Assembly (NCBI GenBank): GCA_903912795.1
Contig: CAIWIS010000907.1
Location: 1-6,139 of the forward strand
Reading direction: 5' to 3'
Length of the DNA stretch: 6,139 nt
Source of the DNA: an uncultured Bacteroidales bacterium
GTDB taxonomy: Bacteria > Bacteroidota > Bacteroidia > Bacteroidales > Paludibacteraceae
The notes beneath the pieces are model-generated. The model did not search any database. It was not told the DNA's origin and saw only the letters and a list, made by a program, of their open reading frames with translations. Position numbers and translations under genes: made by a program. Shown in pieces: positions 1 to 6,044 of the stretch; position 1 is the stretch's first letter, and each line of letters opens with the position of its first letter.

Positions 1-33
1 CAAAGAACAAAGAACAAAGAATCAAGAACCAAT
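1..33. repeat. Heptamer tandem repeat abutting a start codon
   Basis: Three exact copies of caaagaa (1-7, 8-14, 15-21) are followed by a variant tcaagaa (22-28) and a remnant ccaat (29-33). The array ends at the base before the ATG at 34. It begins at the window edge, so its true length is unknown. It occupies the place where a ribosome binding site would be and contains no Shine-Dalgarno sequence. Similar A/C/G-rich heptad arrays between genes are something I recall from other Bacteroidota genomes; that is memory, not shown here. Confidence 0.8.
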
Positions 34-2022
34 ATGCAATACAACCTAAGTTCCAAAATAACCCTCGAACGCACACCCGAGCGGTACTATCGATTGGGTG
101 ATATGATTGAAAGTCTGCGGCAAACCCGTTACGAAAAGTTACGAACCAAAATATTCGCCGATGCAAATGAAGGTGCAAAATCAATTGCTCAAACCATAGC
201 AACTCTTATACGTGATAAAGAAAAAGAAGGAGAGCGCTGTGTACTCGGTCTTTCGGGTGGTTCATCGCCCATGGGAGTGTATGATGAATTAGTAAAGCTG
301 CACGAAATCGAAGGGCTCAGCTTTGCCGATGTCATTGTGTTCAATGTGACTGAATTCTTCCCGGTGTTCGACAAAGAACGGCACTCCAATGCCAACCTGC
401 TTCGTGCCAACCTGCTCGAAAAAGTAGATTTTAGAATGGAGAATTTCTACACGCCAGACAGCTCAGTAAACCGTTCTAATATTTACGAATTTTGTAAGCA
501 TTACGAAGAACTGATAGAACAATTTGAAGGACTTGATTTGGTGTTGGTAAGCGTTGGAATGGTGGGCAATATCGCGTACAATGAACCCGGCTCACAGGTA
601 AGCACCTTAACGCGCCTGATGCTGCTCGATAATGTGTCGCAACGCGACCTTAAACGCTTCTACAGTTCAATTTCGGAAGTTCCTTCAAGCGCCATTACGA
701 TGGGAATGGCAACGCTTATGAATGCCAAACAGCTTATTTTGCCTGCATGGGGCGAAAACAAAGCGGGTATTCTCAAGGAAATTATCGAAGGAAAAGTGGA
801 CGATAATGTACCTGCTTCGTTTATTCAGCAACACAAAAATGCAAAAGTAGTTATCGACCTCAATGCCGCACAACAGCTTACTCGCATCAGTCATCCTTGG
901 TTGGTAAGTACCTGTATCTGGACAGATAAATTGATTCGTCGCGCCATAGTTTGGTTGTGTAACAAAACCGGAAAACCCATACTTAAACTCACCAACAAAG
1001 ATTATAACCAACATGGATTGGACGAACTGCTGGCGCAATACGGTTCGGCATACAATGTGAATATTCGCATTTTCAACGACTTGCAACGCACCATTACCGG
1101 CTGGCCGGGCGGTAAACCAAATGCCGATGATAGTAATCGTCCTGAGCGTGCACTGCCTTATCCAAAACGCGTATTGGTATTCAGTCCGCACCCCGACGAT
1201 GATGTGATTTCGATGGGTGGCACATTTCAACGCTTGGTAGACCAACATCACGATGTGCATGTGGCCTACCAAACTTCGGGAAATATTGCCGTGGGCGACG
1301 AGGAAGTAATTCGGTATGTGTGGCTTATGCTCAATGTACTCGACCGTTTTGATCCTAAAAACGAGGAAATCAGAAACAAATACAAACGCGTTCTTGGCTT
1401 TTTAACCGAAGAAAAACGCAGTGGCGATTCGGATATTGCCGATGTGCTCTATCTGAAAGGTCAAATCCGACGTGAGGAAGCTCGTGCAGCTTGCCGTTTT
1501 GTGGGCTTAAAGCCCGAAAATGTACATTTCCTTGATATGCCATTTTACGAAACAGGAAAAGTACAAAAAGGAAAATTGACCGACAACGACATTGTAAAAA
1601 TAATTGACCTGCTCGAAGAGGTGAAGCCTCATCAGATTTTTGTGGCTGGCGACCTTGCCGACCCTCACGGAACGCACAAAGTCTGTTTAGATGCTGCTTT
1701 GTCAGCAATTCATGAGCTGAAAGCAACGTTATGGATGAAGGAGTGTCGTATATGGATGTATCGCGGTGCATGGGCGGAGTGGGAAATCGACCACATCGAA
1801 ATGGCAGTGCCTATCAGTCCCGAACAGCTTCGCCGCAAACGCAATTCCATTCTTAAACATCAATCGCAAATGGAAAGTGCACCGTTTATGGGTAACGATG
1901 AACGTCTGTTCTGGCAACGTGCCGAAGACCGCAATCAGGCCACAGCCAAACTATACAATCAATTAGGATTAGCTAGTTACGAAGCAATTGAAGCATTTGT
2001 GGAGTATAAATTTAGTTATTAA
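34..2022 (+). CDS. nagB: Glucosamine-6-phosphate deaminase-like / PIG-L (LmbE) deacetylase fusion protein
   Basis: This is a 662-residue cytoplasmic protein with two enzyme-like halves, matching the Bacteroidota family usually annotated as glucosamine-6-phosphate deaminase-like (about 660 residues), so it looks full length. Residues about 45-285 are NagB/sugar-isomerase-like: a phosphate loop LSGGSSPMG (73-81), FNVTEFF (103-109), VGMVGNIAYNEP (174-185) and a conserved lysine in ENKAG (K243). Residues about 285-375 form a linker of unknown role. Residues about 378-610 are PIG-L/LmbE-like, with SPHPDDD (384-390) and DPHGTH (543-548); H386, D389 and H548 are the expected zinc ligands and D388 the likely general base. 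Relative to E. coli NagB, the catalytic D72, D141 and H143 correspond to T106, V177 and N179; only E148 is kept (E184). Deaminase activity is therefore doubtful and the symbol is conventional only. N-deacetylation of an amino-sugar substrate is the better inference. The start is chosen because family members, as I recall, begin with a similar NLSSxIT segment. No signal peptide is seen. Confidence 0.93.
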   Translation: MQYNLSSKITLERTPERYYRLGDMIESLRQTRYEKLRTKIFADANEGAKSIAQTIATLIRDKEKEGERCVLGLSGGSSPMGVYDELVKLHEIEGLSFADVIVFNVTEFFPVFDKERHSNANLLRANLLEKVDFRMENFYTPDSSVNRSNIYEFCKHYEELIEQFEGLDLVLVSVGMVGNIAYNEPGSQVSTLTRLMLLDNVSQRDLKRFYSSISEVPSSAITMGMATLMNAKQLILPAWGENKAGILKEIIEGKVDDNVPASFIQQHKNAKVVIDLNAAQQLTRISHPWLVSTCIWTDKLIRRAIVWLCNKTGKPILKLTNKDYNQHGLDELLAQYGSAYNVNIRIFNDLQRTITGWPGGKPNADDSNRPERALPYPKRVLVFSPHPDDDVISMGGTFQRLVDQHHDVHVAYQTSGNIAVGDEEVIRYVWLMLNVLDRFDPKNEEIRNKYKRVLGFLTEEKRSGDSDIADVLYLKGQIRREEARAACRFVGLKPENVHFLDMPFYETGKVQKGKLTDNDIVKIIDLLEEVKPHQIFVAGDLADPHGTHKVCLDAALSAIHELKATLWMKECRIWMYRGAWAEWEIDHIEMAVPISPEQLRRKRNSILKHQSQMESAPFMGNDERLFWQRAEDRNQATAKLYNQLGLASYEAIEAFVEYKFSY

Positions 2023-2061
2023 AGTATGTCCAATTTTTAATTAGTTAATGGGAACAAAAAA

Positions 2062-2069
2062 TACATTTA
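2062..2069 (+). promoter_or_regulatory. Weak Bacteroidota -7-like element upstream of glmM
   Basis: TACATTTA fits the Bacteroidota TAnnTTTG -7 consensus at all but the last base and lies 25 bp before the ATG at 2095. No convincing TTTG -33 element is present at the usual spacing. The 72-bp gap also contains no terminator, so glmM may instead be read from the upstream gene. Confidence 0.25.
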
Positions 2070-2094
2070 AACAAAAACGATTCAGAAAAGTAAA

Positions 2095-3480
2095 ATGACA
2101 TTAATAAAATCAATATCAGGAATCAGAGGGACAATAGGCGGAAAACCTGCAGAAGGATTGAGTCCTGTGGATGTAGTAAAATTTACAGCTTCGTATGCTA
2201 AATTCATCTGTTCAAAAACAGATAAGAAAACCATTGTAGTTGGTCGCGATGCCCGAATTTCGGGCGAAATGGTGAAAAATATCGTATGTGGTACATTGAT
2301 GTCAATGGGGTTTGATGTAATTAATATCGGGTTAGCAACTACGCCTGGCACCGAAATGGCAGTAACTTTGTCGGGCTCAGCAGGAGGAATTATTCTTACT
2401 GCCAGTCATAATCCCAAACAATGGAATGCCTTGAAACTCTTAAATGAAAAAGGCGAATTCCTGAACGCCGCTGAAGGCGAAGAGATTCTGAGAATTGCAG
2501 ACAGAGAGGATTTTTCATTCGTCGATGTAGATTCGATTGGCAGGGAAATTTCGGACGATACTTTTCTTCAAAAGCATATCGATGCTGTTTTGGCGCTTAA
2601 ATTAGTCGACAAACAGGCCATTCAGGATGCCGGCTTTTCGGTAGCAATTGATTGTGTAAATTCCGTTGGTGGTATTGCCATTCCTGCACTGCTTGAACAG
2701 CTGGGCGTAAAAACAATTCACAAACTCTATTGCGAACCAAACGGACAATTCCCACATAATCCCGAGCCACTTCCTGAGCATTTAAAAGACATTTCCAATC
2801 TTATTCAGAAAGTAAAAGCAGATGTTGGGTTTGTAGTCGATCCGGATGTCGACCGTTTGGCGATTATTTGTGAAGATGGTGCTATGTTTGGCGAAGAATA
2901 TACATTGGTGTCGATTGCCGACTACATTTTATCGCAAACGCCGGGTAATACAGTGTCAAACCTTAGCTCAACCAGAGCTTTACGGGATATTACCCTAAAA
3001 CACGGTCAGCAATACAAAGCTTCTGCTGTAGGCGAAGTAAATGTGGTGGAAAAAATGAAAACTGTCGGAGCTGTTATCGGAGGCGAAGGTAATGGAGGAA
3101 TTATTTATCCTGAAATACATTACGGACGGGATGCACTGGTGGGCATTGCCTTATTCCTGACACAATTGGCAAAATCGAAACTCAAAGTAAGCGAATTACG
3201 TGATAGTTTTCCACCGTATTCCATTTCAAAAAATAAAATTGAATTATCGCCAACGGTAGATATGGAGAAACTGCTAAGTGAAGTGGCTGAATACTATAAC
3301 AAGTTTGAAGTAAATACAATCGATGGGGTGAAAATTGACTTTCCGGATAAATGGATTCATTTGCGAAAATCAAACACCGAACCGATTATTCGCATTTACG
3401 CCGAAGCACAAACCATGCAGGAAGCTGACACACTTATTGCTGAAATGAACTTATTGGTAAAAGCTAAAATCGGAAATTAA
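2095..3480 (+). CDS. glmM: Phosphoglucosamine mutase (alpha-D-phosphohexomutase family)
   Basis: At 461 residues this is a complete alpha-D-phosphohexomutase. It most likely interconverts glucosamine-6-phosphate and glucosamine-1-phosphate in the cytosol, the step before UDP-GlcNAc synthesis for peptidoglycan and LPS. All four signature loops are present: the N-terminal SISGIRGT (6-13); the phosphoserine loop TASHNP (102-107) with catalytic S104; the Mg-binding DPDVDR (249-254) with D249, D251 and D253; the sugar-recognition loop GGEGNGG (329-335); and the phosphate-binding loop RKSNTEP (424-430). The GGEGNGG and SNTEP forms resemble the archaeal-type GlmM group rather than the classical bacterial GGEQSGH form. 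Phosphomannomutase or phosphoglucomutase activity cannot be excluded from sequence, since the family is often dual-specific. It lies 72 bp after the deaminase-like/PIG-L gene and only 2 bp before the CBM9-like gene. The ATG at 2095 starts directly before the conserved first loop; the leader is A-rich with no Shine-Dalgarno sequence. Confidence 0.93.
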   Translation: MTLIKSISGIRGTIGGKPAEGLSPVDVVKFTASYAKFICSKTDKKTIVVGRDARISGEMVKNIVCGTLMSMGFDVINIGLATTPGTEMAVTLSGSAGGIILTASHNPKQWNALKLLNEKGEFLNAAEGEEILRIADREDFSFVDVDSIGREISDDTFLQKHIDAVLALKLVDKQAIQDAGFSVAIDCVNSVGGIAIPALLEQLGVKTIHKLYCEPNGQFPHNPEPLPEHLKDISNLIQKVKADVGFVVDPDVDRLAIICEDGAMFGEEYTLVSIADYILSQTPGNTVSNLSSTRALRDITLKHGQQYKASAVGEVNVVEKMKTVGAVIGGEGNGGIIYPEIHYGRDALVGIALFLTQLAKSKLKVSELRDSFPPYSISKNKIELSPTVDMEKLLSEVAEYYNKFEVNTIDGVKIDFPDKWIHLRKSNTEPIIRIYAEAQTMQEADTLIAEMNLLVKAKIGN

Positions 3481-3482
3481 AA

Positions 3483-4127
3483 ATGAAGACACTTAAAGTA
3501 CATCAATTGACAGATTCAACCCGGAAGTCAATAAGTGAGATTTCTGTTTATATGGATAAGCATTTAAAATGTGAATACATCGATATGCTTAACTGGCCGG
3601 TAAAATTTCCGTATAAACCTGCTTGTCGATTTAAAATAGTATGTACAGACACAAAACTTTATATTCGTTATTACATTGCAGAAAAGAATATAAAAGCCTT
3701 GTACACAGCAGATATGGATTCCGTTTGGGAGGATAGCTGTGTGGAATTCTTCTGTAAAATACCAGGGAAGGATTTATATTACAACTTTGAGTTTAATTGC
3801 ATAGGTACTTGTTTGGCAACTCAACGAAAAGGTCGTAATGAAAATGTGATTCCATTTACCACAGAGCAGTTAAAGCAAATTGAGCGTTTTTCCAGTTTGG
3901 GAACTCAATCCATAGATGAAAAATCAGGTTATTTCGAATGGAGTCTAACTGTTGCAATCCCGTTTGCAATCATTGGATTTCAGCCAGATAAGAATCATAT
4001 TCTTGAAGCTAATTTCTATAAATGTGGAGATGAAACAGCAACACCTCACTACTTGAGTTGGAATTTAATTCAATCCGATAAGCCAAACTTTCATTTGCCT
4101 GAGTTTTTTGGCTTGATTAATTTTTAA
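3483..4127 (+). CDS. Carbohydrate-binding family 9-like (CBM9_2-type) protein
   Basis: This 214-residue protein matches the CBM9-like (DOMON-type beta-sandwich) family common in Bacteroidota. Recognisable blocks are WPVKFPYKP (38-46), the hallmark VWEDSCVEFF (81-90), YYNFEFNCIGTCLA (99-112), FEWSLTVAIPF (151-161), LEANFYKCGD (174-183) and PHYLSWNLI (188-196), ending in FHLPEFFG (203-210). The domain fills the whole chain, with no catalytic domain attached. No signal peptide, lipobox or membrane segment is visible at the N-terminus (MKTLKVHQLT), so it is probably cytoplasmic, unlike the secreted xylanase CBM9 modules. Its ligand is unknown. The ATG lies 2 bp after the glmM stop, which suggests co-transcription and translational coupling, and an intrinsic terminator follows 55 bp downstream. 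The family call is firm; a role in carbohydrate or cell-wall precursor handling is only inferred from the neighbour. Confidence 0.88.
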   Translation: MKTLKVHQLTDSTRKSISEISVYMDKHLKCEYIDMLNWPVKFPYKPACRFKIVCTDTKLYIRYYIAEKNIKALYTADMDSVWEDSCVEFFCKIPGKDLYYNFEFNCIGTCLATQRKGRNENVIPFTTEQLKQIERFSSLGTQSIDEKSGYFEWSLTVAIPFAIIGFQPDKNHILEANFYKCGDETATPHYLSWNLIQSDKPNFHLPEFFGLINF

Positions 4128-4182
4128 ATTAGGTTTATTCGTTTTTTTAGTTTAACAATATAGTTTTTTTAAGGTTTGGTTT

Positions 4183-4231
4183 TCACCCACTCTGAGTTTT
4201 TATAAAAAAAGCTTAGGGTGGGTGATTTTTT
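4183..4231 (+). terminator. Rho-independent terminator after the CBM9-like gene
   Basis: Arms at 4183-4196 and 4212-4225 pair over 14 bp with two G-U wobbles. The outer TCACCCAC/GTGGGTGA block is perfect and GC-rich. The stem can extend inward through T/A pairs to leave a loop of about 5 nt (4202-4206). Six T residues follow at 4226-4231. There is no matching A-run on the other side of the stem, so it acts on + strand transcripts. It separates the glmM group from the AlbA_2/GHKL gene. Confidence 0.9.
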
Positions 4232-4246
4232 GAATAAAAGTGAAAT

Positions 4247-4269
4247 TTGTTGAAAGTTTTTTTCAACAA
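4247..4269. repeat. Perfect inverted repeat (9-bp arms, 5-nt loop)
   Basis: TTGTTGAAA at 4247-4255 and TTTCAACAA at 4261-4269 are exact reverse complements around gtttt. The hairpin lies 16 bp after the intrinsic terminator and just upstream of the promoter candidate for the AlbA_2/GHKL gene. It is followed by ctctttta rather than a clean T-run, so it is a poor second terminator. An operator for a dimeric regulator is an alternative; nothing in the sequence decides between them. Confidence 0.55.
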
Positions 4270-4272
4270 CTC

Positions 4273-4303
4273 TTTTATGTTAAAAAGAAAATAACTATTT
4301 TTG
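4273..4303 (+). promoter_or_regulatory. Putative Bacteroidota sigma-ABfr-type promoter of the AlbA_2/GHKL gene
   Basis: TATTTTTG at 4296-4303 is an exact match to the Bacteroidota -7 consensus TAnnTTTG. A TTTT at 4273-4276 lies 19 bp upstream, where a TTTG -33 element is expected, and matches three of four bases. A transcript starting a few bases after 4303 would have a leader of about 50 nt before the ATG at 4362. The position right after a terminator supports an independent promoter here. Confidence 0.55.
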
Positions 4304-4311
4304 TTGTACGG

Positions 4312-4336
4312 GTTAATTAAACCACTGTAGTTAATT
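4312..4336 (+). repeat. Spaced GTTAATT direct repeat in the leader of the AlbA_2/GHKL gene
   Basis: GTTAATT occurs at 4312-4318 and again at 4330-4336, an offset of 18 bp. The first copy is part of the palindrome TTAATTAA (4313-4320). The pair lies between the promoter candidate and the start codon. It could be an operator, possibly for autoregulation by the winged-helix protein that follows, but such AT-rich words recur by chance. Confidence 0.25.
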
Positions 4337-4361
4337 CGGTTATCATTTTACAACAGAAATT

Positions 4362-5999
4362 ATGGCATTACCTGTCAATATTGAAGATTTAGTTCACGGT
4401 AGTACCGTTGAATGGGAACGGTTAGAGTTTAAGCAGGGATGGAATCCCGAAAATATAATTCATTCAATCTGTGCTTTTGCTAATGATTTGCACAATTGGG
4501 GTGGAGGTTACATTGTGGTAGGTGTTGCCGAGAATACAGGTAAACCAATAATGCCACCTATAGGCCTCGAAGCCGAACAAACAGATGCCATTCAGAAAAA
4601 AGTATTGGAACTAGGTCATAAAATTCAGCCAAATTATTTTCCGGTTATGCAGCCTTATCTGTTGCAAGAAATGCAAATTCTTGTACTTTGGTGTCCGGCA
4701 GGAGATAACCGAATGTATACTGCACCGGTTAGTTTGGGTACTGGTGCAGCTAGAGAACCTTATGTTCGTATTGGTTCCAATAGTGTTGTTGCCAGAGGAG
4801 AAACCTTACGACAACTTTTGGAACTTACAGCCCGTATTCCTTTTGATGACAGAATAAATCAACAAGCGGGTATTCAGGATCTGGATTTAGGAATTATTCA
4901 GGCTTATTTACAGGAAGTGAAAAGTGATTTGTTTGAAGAGAGTAAATCGCTGTCCTTCCAAGATTTATGTCGGGCAATACTCATTGCTAAAGGTTTAGAT
5001 GAAAATATTAAACCGGTAAATGTGGGTCTGCTGTTTTTCTCTAAGCAGCCTGAAAAGTTTTTTGATCGTTGTCAGATAGAATTGGTGTGGCACAAGGATG
5101 GTTCCGGCTCAAACTTTACTGAACATTATTTCAAAGGACCATTACACGTGCAACTTAGGGATACATTGTCTTTTATCAAAACTCAGATTATTGGTGAGCA
5201 GGTTATAAAGCACATTAACAAAGCGGAAGCAGAACGCTTTTATAATTTCCCATATACCGCGTTAGAAGAAGCGTTGTCAAATGCGGTATATCATAAAAGC
5301 TACGAACTGGGTTCACCTATTGAAGTTCAGCTCTGGCCGAACAAAATTGAAGTGTTGAGTTTCCCCGGGCCAGTTCCTCCGGTAAATGCCTCCATTTTAA
5401 AATCACAACAGAGAATTATTGCCCGTGAATATCGCAATCGCCGTATCGGTGATTTTCTCAAAGAATTTCGACTCACCGAAGGCAGGGGTACAGGCTTGCC
5501 AAGTATTTATAAAGCAATGGCTGATAATGGTTCTCCGGCACCAGTTTTTGAAACAGATGCTGAAGCTACTTATTTTTTAGTTACTCTACCTGTTCATACA
5601 GCAATTAGTAACGAAGAAAGTAACGAAGAAAGTAACGGGGTAAAACTGCTGTTATTCAGCAACATAGATAACATTATTGCATTTAGTAACGGAGTTAGTA
5701 ACCAAGTAAGTAACCAAGTAAGTAACCAAGTAAGTAATGAAGTTGTAGAAATCATTAATAGAGAAGTCCACGATAGAGTAAAGGAGATGCTTGAGCTACT
5801 TTCTACAAGTTTGAAAAGAGAGCAACTATTTGAGAAAATGGAATTAAGTAATCAAACCAAAAATAGTTTGAAGTATTTGGAACCATTAATTAAAATTGGG
5901 TGGGTGGAGAAACAATATCCTGGAATTAAAAACCGAAATCAAGCGTATATGATATCGAATTCTGGAAAAAAAATACTGTCTTTGATAAGTAAAGGATAA
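4362..5999 (+). CDS. AlbA_2 (Schlafen-type) / GHKL ATP-binding protein with C-terminal winged helix
   Basis: This 545-residue cytoplasmic protein belongs to the family of putative transcriptional regulators with an N-terminal AlbA_2 domain (COG2865-like). Residues about 14-150 are AlbA_2: EWERLEFKQGW (17-27), ICAFANDLHNWGGGYIVVGV (36-55) and YVRIGSNS (134-141). Residues about 215-410 are the RecG-C-terminal-like GHKL ATP-binding part: the N-box ALEEALSNAVYHKSYE (300-315) with E303 and N307, FPGPVP (334-339) for the usual NPGxxP turn, and GRGTGLP (374-380). A linker carries SNxx tetrapeptide repeats (416-427 and 442-461). Residues about 468-540 look like a winged helix (VKEMLELL, LKYLEPLIKIGWVEK). 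DNA binding and ATP-dependent control are inferred from family; the regulated target is unknown. It follows a terminator and has its own promoter candidate. Some relatives lie near defence or mobile loci, but nothing here shows that directly. Confidence 0.92.
   Translation: MALPVNIEDLVHGSTVEWERLEFKQGWNPENIIHSICAFANDLHNWGGGYIVVGVAENTGKPIMPPIGLEAEQTDAIQKKVLELGHKIQPNYFPVMQPYLLQEMQILVLWCPAGDNRMYTAPVSLGTGAAREPYVRIGSNSVVARGETLRQLLELTARIPFDDRINQQAGIQDLDLGIIQAYLQEVKSDLFEESKSLSFQDLCRAILIAKGLDENIKPVNVGLLFFSKQPEKFFDRCQIELVWHKDGSGSNFTEHYFKGPLHVQLRDTLSFIKTQIIGEQVIKHINKAEAERFYNFPYTALEEALSNAVYHKSYELGSPIEVQLWPNKIEVLSFPGPVPPVNASILKSQQRIIAREYRNRRIGDFLKEFRLTEGRGTGLPSIYKAMADNGSPAPVFETDAEATYFLVTLPVHTAISNEESNEESNGVKLLLFSNIDNIIAFSNGVSNQVSNQVSNQVSNEVVEIINREVHDRVKEMLELLSTSLKREQLFEKMELSNQTKNSLKYLEPLIKIGWVEKQYPGIKNRNQAYMISNSGKKILSLISKG
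5607..5642 (+). repeat. 12-bp in-frame repeat, first block (SNEE, SNEE, SNGV)
   Basis: Three 12-bp units lie within the AlbA_2/GHKL gene: agtaacgaagaa twice exactly, then agtaacggggta. They encode residues 416-427. Each unit is four codons, so gain or loss of units would keep the frame. Confidence 0.85.
5685..5744 (+). repeat. 12-bp in-frame repeat, second block (five SNxV-type units)
   Basis: Five 12-bp units encode SNGV, SNQV, SNQV, SNQV, SNEV (residues 442-461). The three central units are identical at the DNA level (agtaaccaagta). The outer units differ at a few bases. The block is separated from the first by 14 codons and sits in the linker between the ATP-binding domain and the winged helix. 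Identity at synonymous positions suggests recent duplication by slippage or unequal recombination. Confidence 0.9.
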
Positions 6000-6044
6000 T
6001 AAAAACTATAACAATTCTAGAAGCAACTTACAACGAAATTAACT

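Noticed and set aside
1..33. Possible CRISPR or attachment site from the repeated heptamers
   Set aside because: Units of 7 bp without spacers do not fit CRISPR, and there is no integrase, tRNA or inverted repeat nearby.
685..1272. Open frame of 195 codons on the reverse strand
   Set aside because: It lies wholly inside the well-supported deaminase-like/PIG-L gene, and its translation has no recognisable domain. It is a shadow frame.
1370..1771. Reverse-strand open frame of 133 codons
   Set aside because: It overlaps the PIG-L coding region completely; the forward frame carries the conserved motifs.
2023..2094. Terminator between the first gene and glmM
   Set aside because: The gap is AT-rich with short T and A runs, but no stable GC-containing stem precedes a T-run.
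2082..2351. Reverse-strand open frame of 89 codons over the start of glmM
   Set aside because: It is antisense to conserved mutase loops and has no recognisable domain of its own.
5607..5744. Possible CRISPR-like or non-coding repeat array
   Set aside because: The units are 12 bp and contiguous, without spacers of regular size, and keep the reading frame of a long gene. They are protein-coding repeats.
4362..5999. The AlbA_2/GHKL protein as a RecG helicase
   Set aside because: The similarity to RecG annotations concerns only the GHKL-like ATP-binding part of this family. No helicase motifs such as Walker A GxGKT or DExH are present.
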